From NCBI RefSeq assembly GCF_900186865.1, contig NZ_LT906480.1, positions 4,048,001-4,112,000 of the forward strand: a stretch of DNA of 64,000 nucleotides. The letters run 5' to 3'. The translations under genes were made by a program, and so were the position numbers. This document shows positions 29,325-38,204 of the stretch, one piece after another. Source of the stretch: Stenotrophomonas maltophilia. Its GTDB lineage: Bacteria > Pseudomonadota > Gammaproteobacteria > Xanthomonadales > Xanthomonadaceae. Position 1 is the stretch's first letter. Every line of letters begins with the position of its first letter. The notes beneath the pieces are model-generated. The model saw nothing but the letters and a program-made list of their open reading frames with translations, was not told the DNA's origin and searched no databases.

Positions 29325-30008
29325 ATGCGCCGTTCCCGCCTGTTGCTGCCTGCCCTGGGGCTTGCCCTGCTGACTGCCTGCCAGGGCCGTTCGCCGGAAC
29401 CCGGCAAGGAGCCAGCCGCCGGTGACGCGCCCAGCGCGGAGAAGGCCGCCGCTGACGGCAAGATGCGCTGGAGCGAGGCCGTGGTCTGGGATGGCGATCT
29501 GAACGCATGCCGCCAGGGCGAGAATGCCGCCACCCGGGATTGCCTGCGCGATGCGATGCGAGCGGGGGGAGCAAGCGCCGAGGCGATCACCGCGGCCGAG
29601 CAACTGTCCAGCGCCGGGGAACTGGCGTATGTCACCGCCTGGCATGAGAACGAGGGGCTGGGCATTGCCACGGTCGAGTATCCCTTCCGGGCCAACACCA
29701 ACGAAGGCACCCGCCTGGTCGACGCCAGCGGCAAGCGCATCGATGTGGATGCCGTACAGCTGGACGACACGCTGCGTGCCGACCCGGCCGTGCAGGAGCT
29801 GTTGAAGGCCAACCCGCAGGCCACGCCATTCGCGCCGGCGCAATCGGCCGGAGCGACACCGCTGGAGGGCGGCGGGATCCGCCTGCTGTACCGCACACCG
29901 CTGCGCGACTGCCACGCCTGCCCGGACGTGGGCCAGCTGCAGATCGCCTATGACTTCGATGCCAAGCGCAACTTCATCGGCCAGCAGGTGGTGCCGGCGA
30001 CGCCGTAA
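29325..30008 (+). CDS. Putative lipoprotein of unknown function
   Basis: I do not recognise this 227-residue protein. It has a lipoprotein signal (LLLPALGLALLTACQGRS; lipobox LTAC), a Pro/Ala-rich linker and a soluble domain with paired cysteines (CRQGENAATRDC; CHACPDV). Its position between divergent neighbours gives no clear hint. It is probably membrane-anchored. Confidence 0.65.
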   Translation: MRRSRLLLPALGLALLTACQGRSPEPGKEPAAGDAPSAEKAAADGKMRWSEAVVWDGDLNACRQGENAATRDCLRDAMRAGGASAEAITAAEQLSSAGELAYVTAWHENEGLGIATVEYPFRANTNEGTRLVDASGKRIDVDAVQLDDTLRADPAVQELLKANPQATPFAPAQSAGATPLEGGGIRLLYRTPLRDCHACPDVGQLQIAYDFDAKRNFIGQQVVPATP

Positions 30009-30022
30009 TCCGGAAACGCCGC

Positions 30023-30050
30023 GTGTCGCCGGGCATGGCCCGGCGAGCGC
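30023..30050. repeat. SMAG-like hairpin after the lipoprotein gene
   Basis: CGCCGGGCATGGCCCGGCG, 18 nt after the stop and before the convergent DUF2867 gene. The same motif recurs near 33314 and 44507. Confidence 0.7.
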
Positions 30051-30059
30051 AGTGTCGAA

Positions 30060-30548
30060 TCACCGGTACGCCTGCACCTGCTTCTGCAGCAGATGCGGCA
30101 CGATCAACCTGTGCACGGGCGCGACCGGCAGCATGTAGAGGCGCCCGAATGCGTTATGCGTATGCACCACCGTCACCACTTCCAGCACATCGCCCTGCCA
30201 TTGCAGGGCCAGCTGTACGCGCAGGTGGCGATCATCGTCTTCCAGCACGATGGCATCGTCATCCAGCGACTGCAGGGTGAAGATGCCCAGCCGCTGGCCG
30301 GCAGCCGGATCGTCGGTGTCCTGCACCGCACGCAATGAGCCAAGGTGCTTCATCCCAAGCAGGCGCATGCCGTGGTTGCGCAGCGCCATCAGACCGTCGA
30401 ACCAACCGGGAATGCTCGCGGCCATGTCGCGATAGGCCTGCAAGGCCGAGCGCCCGTCACGACGGGTGGTCGCATGGCACGCATGCACGAAATCCGCACC
30501 GGGCAGCTGAGTTCGCAGCACGCTGCCCGCGCTCGGCGGCGCGCTCAT
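30060..30548 (-). CDS. DUF2867 family protein
   Basis: A 162-residue soluble protein matching the DUF2867 fold (LPGADFVHACHATTRRDGRSALQAY; VVTVVHTHNAFGRLYMLPVAPVHRLIVPHLL). The function is unknown; it resembles proteins of the START-like group. The preferred start is ATG 30548; a GTG at 30566 overlaps the upstream kinase stop (GTGA) and would couple translation, so the true start may be 30566. Confidence 0.75.
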   Translation of the reverse strand: MSAPPSAGSVLRTQLPGADFVHACHATTRRDGRSALQAYRDMAASIPGWFDGLMALRNHGMRLLGMKHLGSLRAVQDTDDPAAGQRLGIFTLQSLDDDAIVLEDDDRHLRVQLALQWQGDVLEVVTVVHTHNAFGRLYMLPVAPVHRLIVPHLLQKQVQAYR

Positions 30549-30562
30549 CACCTGCGATGCAC

Positions 30563-31225
30563 TCACGGCTTCGGTCCCTGCCCCTCGTTGTCTTCCCAGT
30601 GCAGGATGCGGCGGGTGACGAAGCGGTAGACCGGCTTGCCGGTGGCGAACCACAGCTCGCGCACCCACGACGTACGCTTGAGCACGCGCTTCTCCACCGG
30701 GGTGAGTGATTCGCGGCAGTACATGCGCTTGTGCTTGAGCAGGTGGCGCAGGTCCTCGCGGGCCAGCAGCCGCATCCAGCGCGAGCGCGGGTTGCCGATC
30801 ACCGCCAGCTGGAAGTCGATCAGCGCCGGTCGTCCATCTTCAGTGACCAGCCAGTTGGCTTCCTTGGCCAGGTCGTTGTGGGCCACGCCATTGCGATGCA
30901 GCTGCTGCAGCAGGCGACGCGCGGCGCGGAACCAGGCCAGATCGCCGCGCGGCGGACGCTGGTACATGGCATCGCCGGCCATGAAGCTGCGGTCGAGGTG
31001 GCGGCCATCCCAGGCCAGCAGCTGCGGCACATCGGCCATGCCATGGATATGGCGCAGCGCGCGTGCTTCGCGACGTGCAAGCCACCACGCGGGCAACCGC
31101 AGCCACAGCGGCGTGGCCCCCAGATCGCGGCGTACGAACGGGCCATCGGGCCCTTCAACCAGAAGGATCTGACCGAAACTGTCGGCCTTCAAAGCACGGT
31201 GGGGAGCGTCTGGCGTATGCGGCAT
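30563..31225 (-). CDS. Small protein/sugar kinase of the RIO or KdkA/WaaP type
   Basis: A 220-residue kinase-fold protein. The catalytic loop is VAHNDLAKEANWLV (HxDxxxxN) and the metal motif is LIDFQLA (DFG replaced by DFQ). The family includes LPS-core Kdo kinases and RIO-type kinases; these cannot be separated here. The target is unknown. It is followed by the DUF2867 gene, likely cotranscribed. Confidence 0.75.
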   Translation of the reverse strand: MPHTPDAPHRALKADSFGQILLVEGPDGPFVRRDLGATPLWLRLPAWWLARREARALRHIHGMADVPQLLAWDGRHLDRSFMAGDAMYQRPPRGDLAWFRAARRLLQQLHRNGVAHNDLAKEANWLVTEDGRPALIDFQLAVIGNPRSRWMRLLAREDLRHLLKHKRMYCRESLTPVEKRVLKRTSWVRELWFATGKPVYRFVTRRILHWEDNEGQGPKP

Positions 31226-31298
31226 GACTCCATTCTAGGCGATGGCGCCGGTTGCAAACGGTCACGAAGCGGCTGGGAACCAGTCACCTTCACGCCCC

Positions 31299-31304
31299 TA
31301 TAAT
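31299..31304 (+). promoter_or_regulatory. -10 element immediately before the DedA/PAP2 gene
   Basis: A perfect TATAAT ends 6 nt before ATG 31311, so transcription would begin at or next to the start codon and give a leaderless mRNA. No clear -35 is seen. Confidence 0.5.
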
Positions 31305-31310
31305 CGGGCA

Positions 31311-33308
31311 ATGGACTCTTCATGGATCGACGCCACGCTCGCGTGGATTGCCGCTCACCCCGTGCTGGCGGGCGCCGTTATCTTCCTCATCGCCTTCTGC
31401 GATGCGGTCATCATTCTTGGCGCCATCGTGCCGGCGCTGCCACTGCTGTTCGCGGTGGGCGTGTTCATTGGCCTGGGCCAGATCTCCGGGCCGTACGCGG
31501 TGGCGGCTGCGGCATTGGGTGCGTTTGCCGGCGATGGCATCAGTTACTGGATCGGCCGCCGCTGGGGCGACCGCCTGCGCGGCGTGTGGCCGTTCAGCCG
31601 TTACCCGCAGCTGCTCGACCGCGGCGAAAACCTGTTCCGCCGCAATGCCTTCAAGAGCATCCTGGTGGCACGCTACGTCGGCGCGATCCGCCCGTTCGTG
31701 CCGGCCATCGCCGGCATGATGAAGATGCCCGCCAGCCGCTACGTGCAGGCCAGCGGCATCGCCAGCATTTCCTGGGCGGTGCTGTTCCTGGCGCCGGGCT
31801 GGATCCTCGGCGAAGCGTACGACGCGGTGGCTGCTGTGGCCGGGCGGCTGGTGGTGGTGGTCGGCCTGCTGGCGGTGATCCTTGGCCTGGTCTGGGCCAT
31901 CGTGCTGTACGGCTACCGCTGGTCGGCCGCACGCATGGACAACTGGCTGGCACGCCTGCTGGACTGGTCCAACCGCCACCCGACGCTGGGCCGCTACACC
32001 GTTGGCGTGCTGGACCCGAAGCGGCGCGAATCGGTGCCGCTGGCGATGCTGGCGCTGATGCTGCTCCTGCTGGGCTGGGGCTGGTTCGCGCTGTTGACCG
32101 TGGTGGTCGCACATGGCGAGCCGCTGGCGATCGACCTGCTGGTGCACCAGGCCATGCTGGCGCTGCGCAATCCGCTGGCCGACTACCCGATGGCTGCGCT
32201 GGCGTCGCTCGGGGCCTGGCAGGTCCTGCTGCCGGCCACCGCCGCGGCGATGGGCTATCTGATCTGGCGCCGACGCTGGATGGCCGCTGCTCACTGGCTG
32301 GCGGCACTGGCCTTCGGCCTGGCGCTGACCATGCTGCTGGGCGCCACCGTGGATGTGGTGCGCCCGATCGACGCCAGCAGCGGCTTCGGCTTCCCGTCGG
32401 TGTCGGTGACCATGGCCACCATCACCTTCGGCTTCTTCGCGGTGCTGATCGCACGCGAGATGCCCGGCCGCACCCGCGTCTGGCCGTACCTGGTTTCGGG
32501 CATCGTGGTCAGCCTGATCGGCTTCTCGCGCCTTTACCTGGGCGCGCATTGGCTGAGCGACGTGATCGGCGGCATGCTGTTCGGCACGTTCTGGCTGCTG
32601 GTGCTGGGCATCGCCTATCGCCGCCGCTTCAACCGCTCGTTCTGGGTGAAGCCGGTGGCCTGGCTGTTCTACGGCGTCTTCGCCGTGGCGGCGATGTGGT
32701 ACGCACCGCGCAACATCCCGGTGAAGCTGGAACGCTTCGAACCGACCCTGCCAGCCCCGCAGGCGATGGACATGCAGGCCTGGTGGCAGCACGACTGGGC
32801 CACGCTGCCGGCGCGCCGCAACGAGTTCGACGACGACCAGCGCTGGCCGCTGGACGTGCAGGTGGCCGGGCCATTGGCACCGCTGCAGGCGCAGCTGGAA
32901 GCGCGTGGCTGGAAGCGGCAGGAACAGGCCGGCTGGCAGCAGGCGCTGCTGATGCTGGACAAGAACACCGGCGCCGATGAACTGCCGGTGCTGCCGGCCA
33001 CGCTGGACACCCGCGTGGAAGCACTGCTGATGGTGCGCCAGGGTGCGAAGCCGGACGAACGCTATGTGCTGCGCCTGTGGCCGGCACCCGCGCAGCTGCA
33101 GGCGGGCAACACGCCGCTGTGGCTGGGCAGTGCACAGACCCTGCGTTACGAACGCCACTTCGAGTGGATCGGCATGTGGCACCCGCTGCGTGGCGTCGAC
33201 CCGGCGTTGAACGCAGTGAAGGACGCCGTGCAGGACCTGCCGCAGCGCGAGGACGTGCACAGCGAAACCGGGTTGCCGGTGCTGCGGTTGAAGACCACCA
33301 CGCCCTGA
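31311..33308 (+). CDS. DedA / PAP2 / LssY fusion protein (bifunctional membrane protein)
   Basis: The 665-residue membrane protein has three parts: a DedA (SNARE-associated) domain (about 1-200; GDGISYWIGRRWGDRLR), a PAP2-like domain (about 255-440) and a C-terminal LssY-type domain (about 480-665). The PAP2 part keeps the C3 motif SRLYLGAHWLSDVIGG, but the usual Lys of C1 and the His of C2 are missing (GATVDVVRP, FPSVSVTM in place of PSGH). Phosphatase activity is therefore doubtful. Related proteins affect envelope lipids and LPS. The TATAAT just upstream suggests leaderless translation. Confidence 0.85.
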   Translation: MDSSWIDATLAWIAAHPVLAGAVIFLIAFCDAVIILGAIVPALPLLFAVGVFIGLGQISGPYAVAAAALGAFAGDGISYWIGRRWGDRLRGVWPFSRYPQLLDRGENLFRRNAFKSILVARYVGAIRPFVPAIAGMMKMPASRYVQASGIASISWAVLFLAPGWILGEAYDAVAAVAGRLVVVVGLLAVILGLVWAIVLYGYRWSAARMDNWLARLLDWSNRHPTLGRYTVGVLDPKRRESVPLAMLALMLLLLGWGWFALLTVVVAHGEPLAIDLLVHQAMLALRNPLADYPMAALASLGAWQVLLPATAAAMGYLIWRRRWMAAAHWLAALAFGLALTMLLGATVDVVRPIDASSGFGFPSVSVTMATITFGFFAVLIAREMPGRTRVWPYLVSGIVVSLIGFSRLYLGAHWLSDVIGGMLFGTFWLLVLGIAYRRRFNRSFWVKPVAWLFYGVFAVAAMWYAPRNIPVKLERFEPTLPAPQAMDMQAWWQHDWATLPARRNEFDDDQRWPLDVQVAGPLAPLQAQLEARGWKRQEQAGWQQALLMLDKNTGADELPVLPATLDTRVEALLMVRQGAKPDERYVLRLWPAPAQLQAGNTPLWLGSAQTLRYERHFEWIGMWHPLRGVDPALNAVKDAVQDLPQREDVHSETGLPVLRLKTTTP

Positions 33309-33313
33309 GGCCG

Positions 33314-33374
33314 CCGCCGGGCATGACCCGGCGCTGCCGGAACACGGACAGGTAGCGCCGAACCATGCCCGGCG
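33314..33374. repeat. SMAG-like repeat pair
   Basis: CGCCGGGCATGACCCGGCG (near 33314-33332) and a GTAG-headed unit ending CCATGCCCGGCG (33352-33374). Confidence 0.7.
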
Positions 33375-33376
33375 GA

Positions 33377-33401
33377 GTAGATCCACGCCATGCGTGGATG
33401 A
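33377..33401 (+). repeat. GTAG + ATCCACG palindrome
   Basis: Same sequence as at 15067-15091; in the gap between the convergent LssY-type and LON-domain genes. The short palindrome TGTGCACCAAGGTGCACA follows at 33423-33440. Confidence 0.85.
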
Positions 33402-33458
33402 CATTCCCCGCATGCACCAGCGTGTGCACCAAGGTGCACACCCACCCAAAGCAGGCTG

Positions 33459-34037
33459 CTACGGCATCCAGCCCAGCAACTGCTGCAACCGCTGGTGCGG
33501 GTCGTCCATCTGCAGCAGCTGCAGGCGCTGCTGCTCGCTCAGCGGCAGCAGTTCGGCCAGCCGCCAGCCAACCCAGCTGGCCTGGTCCAGCAACGCCGGA
33601 TTGGCCGGCGCATAGGCCTCACCGGCCTGCTCGATGATGTGCCCCAGCACCGTGGCCAGCAGCGCATGCTGCGGCCGCAGCTCATCGTCGGGGTCTTCGT
33701 CGCACCAGCGCACGTCGGCCACCACCAGGCCGTTGTCGCGTACGCGGGTGCGCTCGACATGGAAGCGGCGGGTGCCTCGCAGGCGCAACTGCAGCACGCC
33801 GTCGGCGCCGACATCGAAGTCTTCGATGCGTACCTGCACGCCATACGCTGCCGGTGTCGCCGGGGCTCCCACTTCCTGGCCGTCGAGGATCAGGCAGACA
33901 CCGAAGCCCTCGCCACTGCGGCCGCTGTCGCGGACCAGATCCAGGTACCGCCGCTCGAACACGCGCAGGCCGACCGCTGCACCCGGCACCAGCGTGGTGT
34001 GCAGCGGAAACAGCGGCAGTGATGTGTCGCTGCTCAT
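33459..34037 (-). CDS. LON substrate-binding domain protein
   Basis: A 192-residue protein consisting of the Lon protease N-terminal domain only (LPLFPLHTTLVPGAAVGLRVFERRYLDLV; FGVCLI). Such stand-alone proteins have no ATPase or peptidase and an unknown role, perhaps substrate binding. ATG overlaps the mpl stop by 4 nt, so the two genes are coupled. Confidence 0.88.
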   Translation of the reverse strand: MSSDTSLPLFPLHTTLVPGAAVGLRVFERRYLDLVRDSGRSGEGFGVCLILDGQEVGAPATPAAYGVQVRIEDFDVGADGVLQLRLRGTRRFHVERTRVRDNGLVVADVRWCDEDPDDELRPQHALLATVLGHIIEQAGEAYAPANPALLDQASWVGWRLAELLPLSEQQRLQLLQMDDPHQRLQQLLGWMP

Positions 34038-35398
34038 CGGGCCTGCAGCGCGGCGAGGAAGCGGCGCGGTGCGCCGTCGAAGCCCCCATTGGACATGAAC
34101 ACCACGTGGTCGCCGCTGCGCGCACTGGCCTGCAACTGCGCCAGCAGCGCGTCGGTATCGGGCACCGCGTGCGCTTCGCCGCGCACTGCAGCGATCACCG
34201 CGGCCGCATCCCAGGCCAGTTCCGGGCGATGCAGGAACACCACCTCGTCAGCCAACGCCAGCGACGGGGCCAGCGCCTGCGCGTGCGCCCCCAGCCGCAT
34301 CGAATTGCTGCGCGGCTCCATCGCGACCACGATGCGCGCGTCACCCACCTTGGCACGCAAGCCTTCCAGCGTGGTGGCGATCGCGGTCGGGTGATGGGCG
34401 AAATCGTCGTAGATGGTGATGCCGTCATGGCGGCCGATCACTTCCATGCGGCGCTTGACGCTGCGGAAGCGCGCCAGCGCAGGAATCACGTCGGCCGGCG
34501 CCACGCCCACCGCATGTGCGGCAGCCAGCGCAGCCAGGCCGTTGAGCACGTTGTGGCGGCCCAGCAACGACCAGTGCACATCGCCCATTGCCTGCCCGCG
34601 GTGGTGTACGCGGAAGGCGCTGCCATCGGCGGCCAGCAGCTCGGCATGCCATTCCAGCGACGGGTCGAAGCCGAAGCGCTCGACCGGGGTCCAGCAGCCC
34701 ATCGCCAGCACTTCGGCCAGATGCGGGTCCTCGCCGTTGACGATCAGTCGGCCACGCGCCGGCACCGTGCGCACCAGGTGGTGGAACTGGCGCTGGATCG
34801 CGGCCACGTCCGGGAAGATGTCGGCGTGGTCGTATTCAAGGTTGTTGAGGATGGCCACCAGCGGCCGGTAGTGCACGAACTTGCTGCGCTTGTCGAAGAA
34901 CGCGGTGTCGTACTCGTCGGCCTCGACTACGAACTCGCGGCCCTGGCCCAGCCGGGCGGAGACGCCGAAATCCTCGGCGACGCCGCCGATCAGGAAACCG
35001 GGCGAACGACCGGCGCTTTCCAGCAGCCAGGTGAGGATGGTGGTGGTGGTGGTCTTGCCATGGGTACCTGCCACGGCCAGGGTGTCGCGACCCGGCAGTA
35101 CCTGTTCGGACAGCCATTGCGCTCCCGAAATGTAGCGCTGGCCGGCGTCGAGCACGGCCTCAACGGCGGCATTGCCGCGCGAGAGGGCGTTGCCGATCAC
35201 CACGTCATCGGTGCCGGCCGGCACGCTGTCGGCGCGGTAGCCCTGGTCCAGGGCGATGCCCAGCTGCTCGAGCTGGGTCGACATCGGCGGATAGATGGCC
35301 TGGTCGCTGCCGCTGACCGTATGGCCCAGTTCCCGCGCCAGGGCGGCCACGCCGCCCATGAAGGTGCCGGCGATTGCAAGGATATGTACGCTGCTCAT
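34034..35398 (-). CDS. mpl: UDP-N-acetylmuramate:L-alanyl-gamma-D-glutamyl-meso-diaminopimelate ligase
   Basis: Mpl joins recycled murein tripeptide to UDP-MurNAc in peptidoglycan recycling. The 454-residue Mur ligase has HILAIAGTFMGGVAALARELGHTVSGSD, the ATP loop GTHGKTTTTTILTWLLE and EADEYDTAFFDKRSKFVHY. ATG 35398 is the start giving the MSSVHILAIAG N-terminus; the frame is open upstream to a TTG at 35488. The LON-domain gene follows. Confidence 0.94.
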   Translation of the reverse strand: MSSVHILAIAGTFMGGVAALARELGHTVSGSDQAIYPPMSTQLEQLGIALDQGYRADSVPAGTDDVVIGNALSRGNAAVEAVLDAGQRYISGAQWLSEQVLPGRDTLAVAGTHGKTTTTTILTWLLESAGRSPGFLIGGVAEDFGVSARLGQGREFVVEADEYDTAFFDKRSKFVHYRPLVAILNNLEYDHADIFPDVAAIQRQFHHLVRTVPARGRLIVNGEDPHLAEVLAMGCWTPVERFGFDPSLEWHAELLAADGSAFRVHHRGQAMGDVHWSLLGRHNVLNGLAALAAAHAVGVAPADVIPALARFRSVKRRMEVIGRHDGITIYDDFAHHPTAIATTLEGLRAKVGDARIVVAMEPRSNSMRLGAHAQALAPSLALADEVVFLHRPELAWDAAAVIAAVRGEAHAVPDTDALLAQLQASARSGDHVVFMSNGGFDGAPRRFLAALQAR

Positions 35399-35727
35399 GA
35401 CCGAGGATTGTGACCGATGACGGCTGTATAGGGCCAATGTCCGCCCCCGGGTAAGACAAGTCCTACACGGGATGTGAGAAAACTCCAATCACCTGTCAGG
35501 GAATTCCCGATAGCGATGTTCTGTGAACCCGGACACAATTCGAACTGCCAGCCGCAGTACCCGAACCGGTCCTACTCCCCAAGAGGCCATCCCCAAGGGA
35601 GCTCATGCTGCGGGGCCCTGAGCAAGCCCTTCGCTGGCGCCTGTCAAACGACACAGGCCTGATCCTCACGGACCAGGCCTGTGTTTTTTTGCGCCCGAAG
35701 GGCCGGCAACAGACCGGCCCCGCCGGA
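35399..35727. other. 329-bp gap between mpl and adk
   Basis: Both flanking genes are on the minus strand, mpl starting and adk ending here. There is no credible protein gene. A strong plus-strand terminator sits at 35651-35690, with C-rich stretches (ACTCCCCAAGAG, CATCCCCAAGGG) before it, which suggests a small RNA on the plus strand starting at an undetermined point. Confidence 0.7.
35651..35690 (+). terminator. Strong plus-strand Rho-independent terminator without a visible gene
   Basis: ACACAGGCCTG (35651-35661) pairs with CAGGCCTGTGT (35674-35684), an 11-bp perfect stem, followed by eight T. No plus-strand coding gene lies upstream, so it probably ends an unannotated small RNA. Confidence 0.85.
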
Positions 35728-36291
35728 TCAGGCCTTGATCGCCGCCAGGATGCGGGCTTCGATCTCGTCCAGCTCACCGACGCCATCGACGCGGGCCAGG
35801 GTGCCACGGCCGGCGTAGAAGTCGACCACCGGGGCGGTCTGGTCGTTGTAGACCTGCAGGCGCTGGCGCACCGCGTCCGGCGTGTCGTCGGCGCGGCCCT
35901 GTTCCTTGGCGCGACCGGCGATGCGCTCGACCAGCAGCTCGGTGGCCACGTCCAGCTGCACCACGGCATCCAGCGGCTGGCCGATCTTGGCCAGCAGGCC
36001 GTCCATCGCATTGGCCTGGGCCACATTGCGCGGATAACCATCAAGAATGAAGCCCTTGGCGACATCGGGCTGGGTCAGGCGCGACTCCAGCATGCCCAGC
36101 AGGATGTCATCCGACACCAGGTTGCCGGCATCCATCACCGTCTTGGCCTGCTTGCCCAGCTCCGTGCCCGCGGCGATTTCCGCGCGCAGCATGTCACCGG
36201 TCGAAATGTGGGCGATCCCCAGCTTTTCCTTCAGGCGCGTCGCCTGTGTCCCCTTGCCCGAACCGGGCGGTCCCAACAGAACCAATCGCAT
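35728..36291 (-). CDS. adk: Adenylate kinase
   Basis: Adenylate kinase interconverts ATP + AMP and 2 ADP. The 187-residue short form has the P-loop LLGPPGSGKGTQA, the AMP-binding ISTGDMLR and GFILDGYPRN, and it lacks the long LID insert. ATG 36291 is chosen because it gives the P-loop-adjacent start MRLVLLGPPG; the upstream residues in the open frame are not family-like. Divergent from the PPi-phosphofructokinase gene. Confidence 0.95.
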   Translation of the reverse strand: MRLVLLGPPGSGKGTQATRLKEKLGIAHISTGDMLRAEIAAGTELGKQAKTVMDAGNLVSDDILLGMLESRLTQPDVAKGFILDGYPRNVAQANAMDGLLAKIGQPLDAVVQLDVATELLVERIAGRAKEQGRADDTPDAVRQRLQVYNDQTAPVVDFYAGRGTLARVDGVGELDEIEARILAAIKA

Positions 36292-36427
36292 TGACCTGAC
36301 TCCAACGTGTTGAAAACAAAGAAGGTTCGCGTCCCGGACGGACCGGTATCGCTGCACCGCAATAGCGCCACTTTACCGCATCCGGGTAATGTCCCTGCAA
36401 TGTCCTTTCCCCCGAGCAGGTAGACGC

Positions 36428-37684
36428 ATGCGCAACGGTACTCTCCTCTACGCCCAATCCGGTGGTGTCACCGCGGTCATCAACGCCACGGCGGCGGCGG
36501 TGATCGAGCAGGCCCGAGCCAAGGGCATCAAGGTCCTGGCCGCGCGCAACGGCATCCTCGGCGCGCTGCGCGAGGAACTGATCGACACCAGCAAGGAGAG
36601 CGCTGCGGCCATCCGCGCCCTCGCCCATACCCCGGGCGGCGCGTTCGGCTCCTGCCGGGTCAAGCTGAAATCGCTGGACGCCGACCGCGCCCGCTATGAC
36701 CGCCTGCTGGAGGTGCTGCGCGCGCACGACGTGCGCTGGTTCCTCTACAACGGCGGCAACGACTCGGCCGATACCGCGCTGAAGGTCTCGCAGCTGGCCA
36801 AGGCCTCCGGCTACGACCTGACCTGCATCGGCGTGCCCAAGACCATCGACAACGACCTGGCAGTGACCGACACCTGCCCCGGCTTCGGCTCGGCGGCCAA
36901 GTACACTGCGGTGTCGGTACGCGAGGCGGCGCTGGACGTGGCGGCGATGGCCGAGACCTCCACCCGCGTCTTCATCTACGAAGCGATGGGCCGCCACGCC
37001 GGCTGGCTGGCCGCGGCCGCTGGCCTTGCCGGCAACGGCGATGACGAAGCGCCGCACATCATCCTGCTGCCCGAACGCGCCTATGACGAGGCGGCGTTCC
37101 TGGCCAAGGTGAAAGCGGTGGTCGAGCGCGTCGGCTACTGCGTGGTGGTGGCGTCGGAGGGCATCGCCACCGCCGATGGCCGCTTCGTCGCTGACGCTGG
37201 CGGCGGCAAGGACTCGTTCGGCCACTCGCAGCTGGGCGGCGTGGCCGCGCACCTGGCCGGCCGGGTCAAGGACCAGCTGGGCCTGAAGGTGCACTGGGCG
37301 CTGCCCGACTACCTGCAGCGCTCGGCCCGGCACCTGGCCAGCAGGACCGACTGGGAGCAGGCGCAGGCGGTCGGCAAGGCCGCCGTGCAGCTGGCGCTGA
37401 AGGGCCAGAACGGCGTGATGCCGGTGATCGTGCGCAGCAGCGATGCGCCCTATCGCTGGAAGATCGAGGCGGCGCCACTGTCGAAGATCGCCAACCATGA
37501 AAAGAAGATGCCCGCCGGCTTCATCCGCCGCGACGGCTTCGGCATCACCGCCAGGGCGCGGGCCTACCTGTCGCCGCTGATCAAGGGCGAAGCACCGCTG
37601 CCGTATGGCGCCGACGGCCTGCCGAAATACGTCACCCTGAAGAACGTGGCGGTGAAGCAGAAGCTGCCGCCGTTCGAGGGCTGA
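36428..37684 (+). CDS. pfp: PPi-dependent 6-phosphofructokinase
   Basis: This enzyme phosphorylates fructose 6-phosphate with pyrophosphate and is reversible. The 418-residue product has YNGGNDSADTA, where the Asp after GGN replaces the Gly of ATP-type enzymes, and PKTIDND, where Lys replaces the Gly of PGTIDND. Both are diagnostic for PPi use. Xanthomonas campestris is known to rely on such a PPi enzyme. The first ATG (36428) after an open upstream frame gives MRNGTLLYAQSGG. A P1 palindrome begins 5 nt after the stop, and hppA lies 1.4 kb downstream. Confidence 0.92.
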   Translation: MRNGTLLYAQSGGVTAVINATAAAVIEQARAKGIKVLAARNGILGALREELIDTSKESAAAIRALAHTPGGAFGSCRVKLKSLDADRARYDRLLEVLRAHDVRWFLYNGGNDSADTALKVSQLAKASGYDLTCIGVPKTIDNDLAVTDTCPGFGSAAKYTAVSVREAALDVAAMAETSTRVFIYEAMGRHAGWLAAAAGLAGNGDDEAPHIILLPERAYDEAAFLAKVKAVVERVGYCVVVASEGIATADGRFVADAGGGKDSFGHSQLGGVAAHLAGRVKDQLGLKVHWALPDYLQRSARHLASRTDWEQAQAVGKAAVQLALKGQNGVMPVIVRSSDAPYRWKIEAAPLSKIANHEKKMPAGFIRRDGFGITARARAYLSPLIKGEAPLPYGADGLPKYVTLKNVAVKQKLPPFEG

Positions 37685-37689
37685 CCCGA

Positions 37690-37788
37690 AAAAGGGGACG
37701 GAGGGGATTAAGTCGCATACGCCCCTCTGTCATCTCCAACAGCGTCAGCAGTGGGTCGGATACGGCTTAATCCCCTCCGTCCCCTTTT
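37690..37788. repeat. Long palindrome family P1, copy C (53-nt centre)
   Basis: Arms at 37690-37712 and 37766-37788 are identical to those at 17906 and 23798. The 53-nt centre is unrelated to the other centres and not symmetrical. It starts 5 nt after the pfp stop and ends 14 nt before the DUF488 gene, whose ribosome site GGAGG follows. Confidence 0.9.
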
Positions 37789-37802
37789 AGTGGAGGAACA
37801 CC

Positions 37803-38192
37803 ATGGCATTGCGTGTTGTTCGACTCGGTACGCCGCGCGTGCCTGGCGAGGGCCTGCGCATCGGCACCGTGCGGCGGCCGCCGCGCGGCGTGCCGCGCAG
37901 CGAGTTCGCCCGACAGGACTGGTACGACGTCTGGTTCCCGACCCTGTCACCCAGCGCGGAACTGGTGAAGCGGGCGCATGAGGCGAAGACGGCCGCCGAC
38001 TGGACCGCGTTCTTCCGCCACTACAAGGCCGAGATGAAAGCGCCGGATGCCGCCCATGCACTGGACCTGCTTGCCGCACTGTCGCAGCACAACGACATCA
38101 GCGTGGGGTGCTACTGCGAGGATGAGGCGCACTGCCATCGCAGGGCTTTGCGCGAGCTGCTGGTGGCGCGCGGGGCGACGCTGGCGGAGTGA
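37803..38192 (+). CDS. DUF488 family protein
   Basis: A 129-residue soluble protein of the DUF488 family (DVWFPTLSPSAELVKRAHEAK; DISVGCYCEDEAHCHR). Several cysteines near the C-terminus (CYCEDEAHC) may bind metal. The function is unknown. A good ribosome site (GGAGG, 8 nt upstream) sits at the edge of the preceding palindrome. Confidence 0.8.
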   Translation: MALRVVRLGTPRVPGEGLRIGTVRRPPRGVPRSEFARQDWYDVWFPTLSPSAELVKRAHEAKTAADWTAFFRHYKAEMKAPDAAHALDLLAALSQHNDISVGCYCEDEAHCHRRALRELLVARGATLAE

Positions 38193-38204
38193 TGATTGCA
38201 GGGT

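Noticed and set aside
31320..33449. A 709-codon minus-strand frame opposite the DedA/PAP2/LssY gene
   Set aside because: It is antisense to a well-supported gene, His/Gln/Arg-rich and without any known domain.
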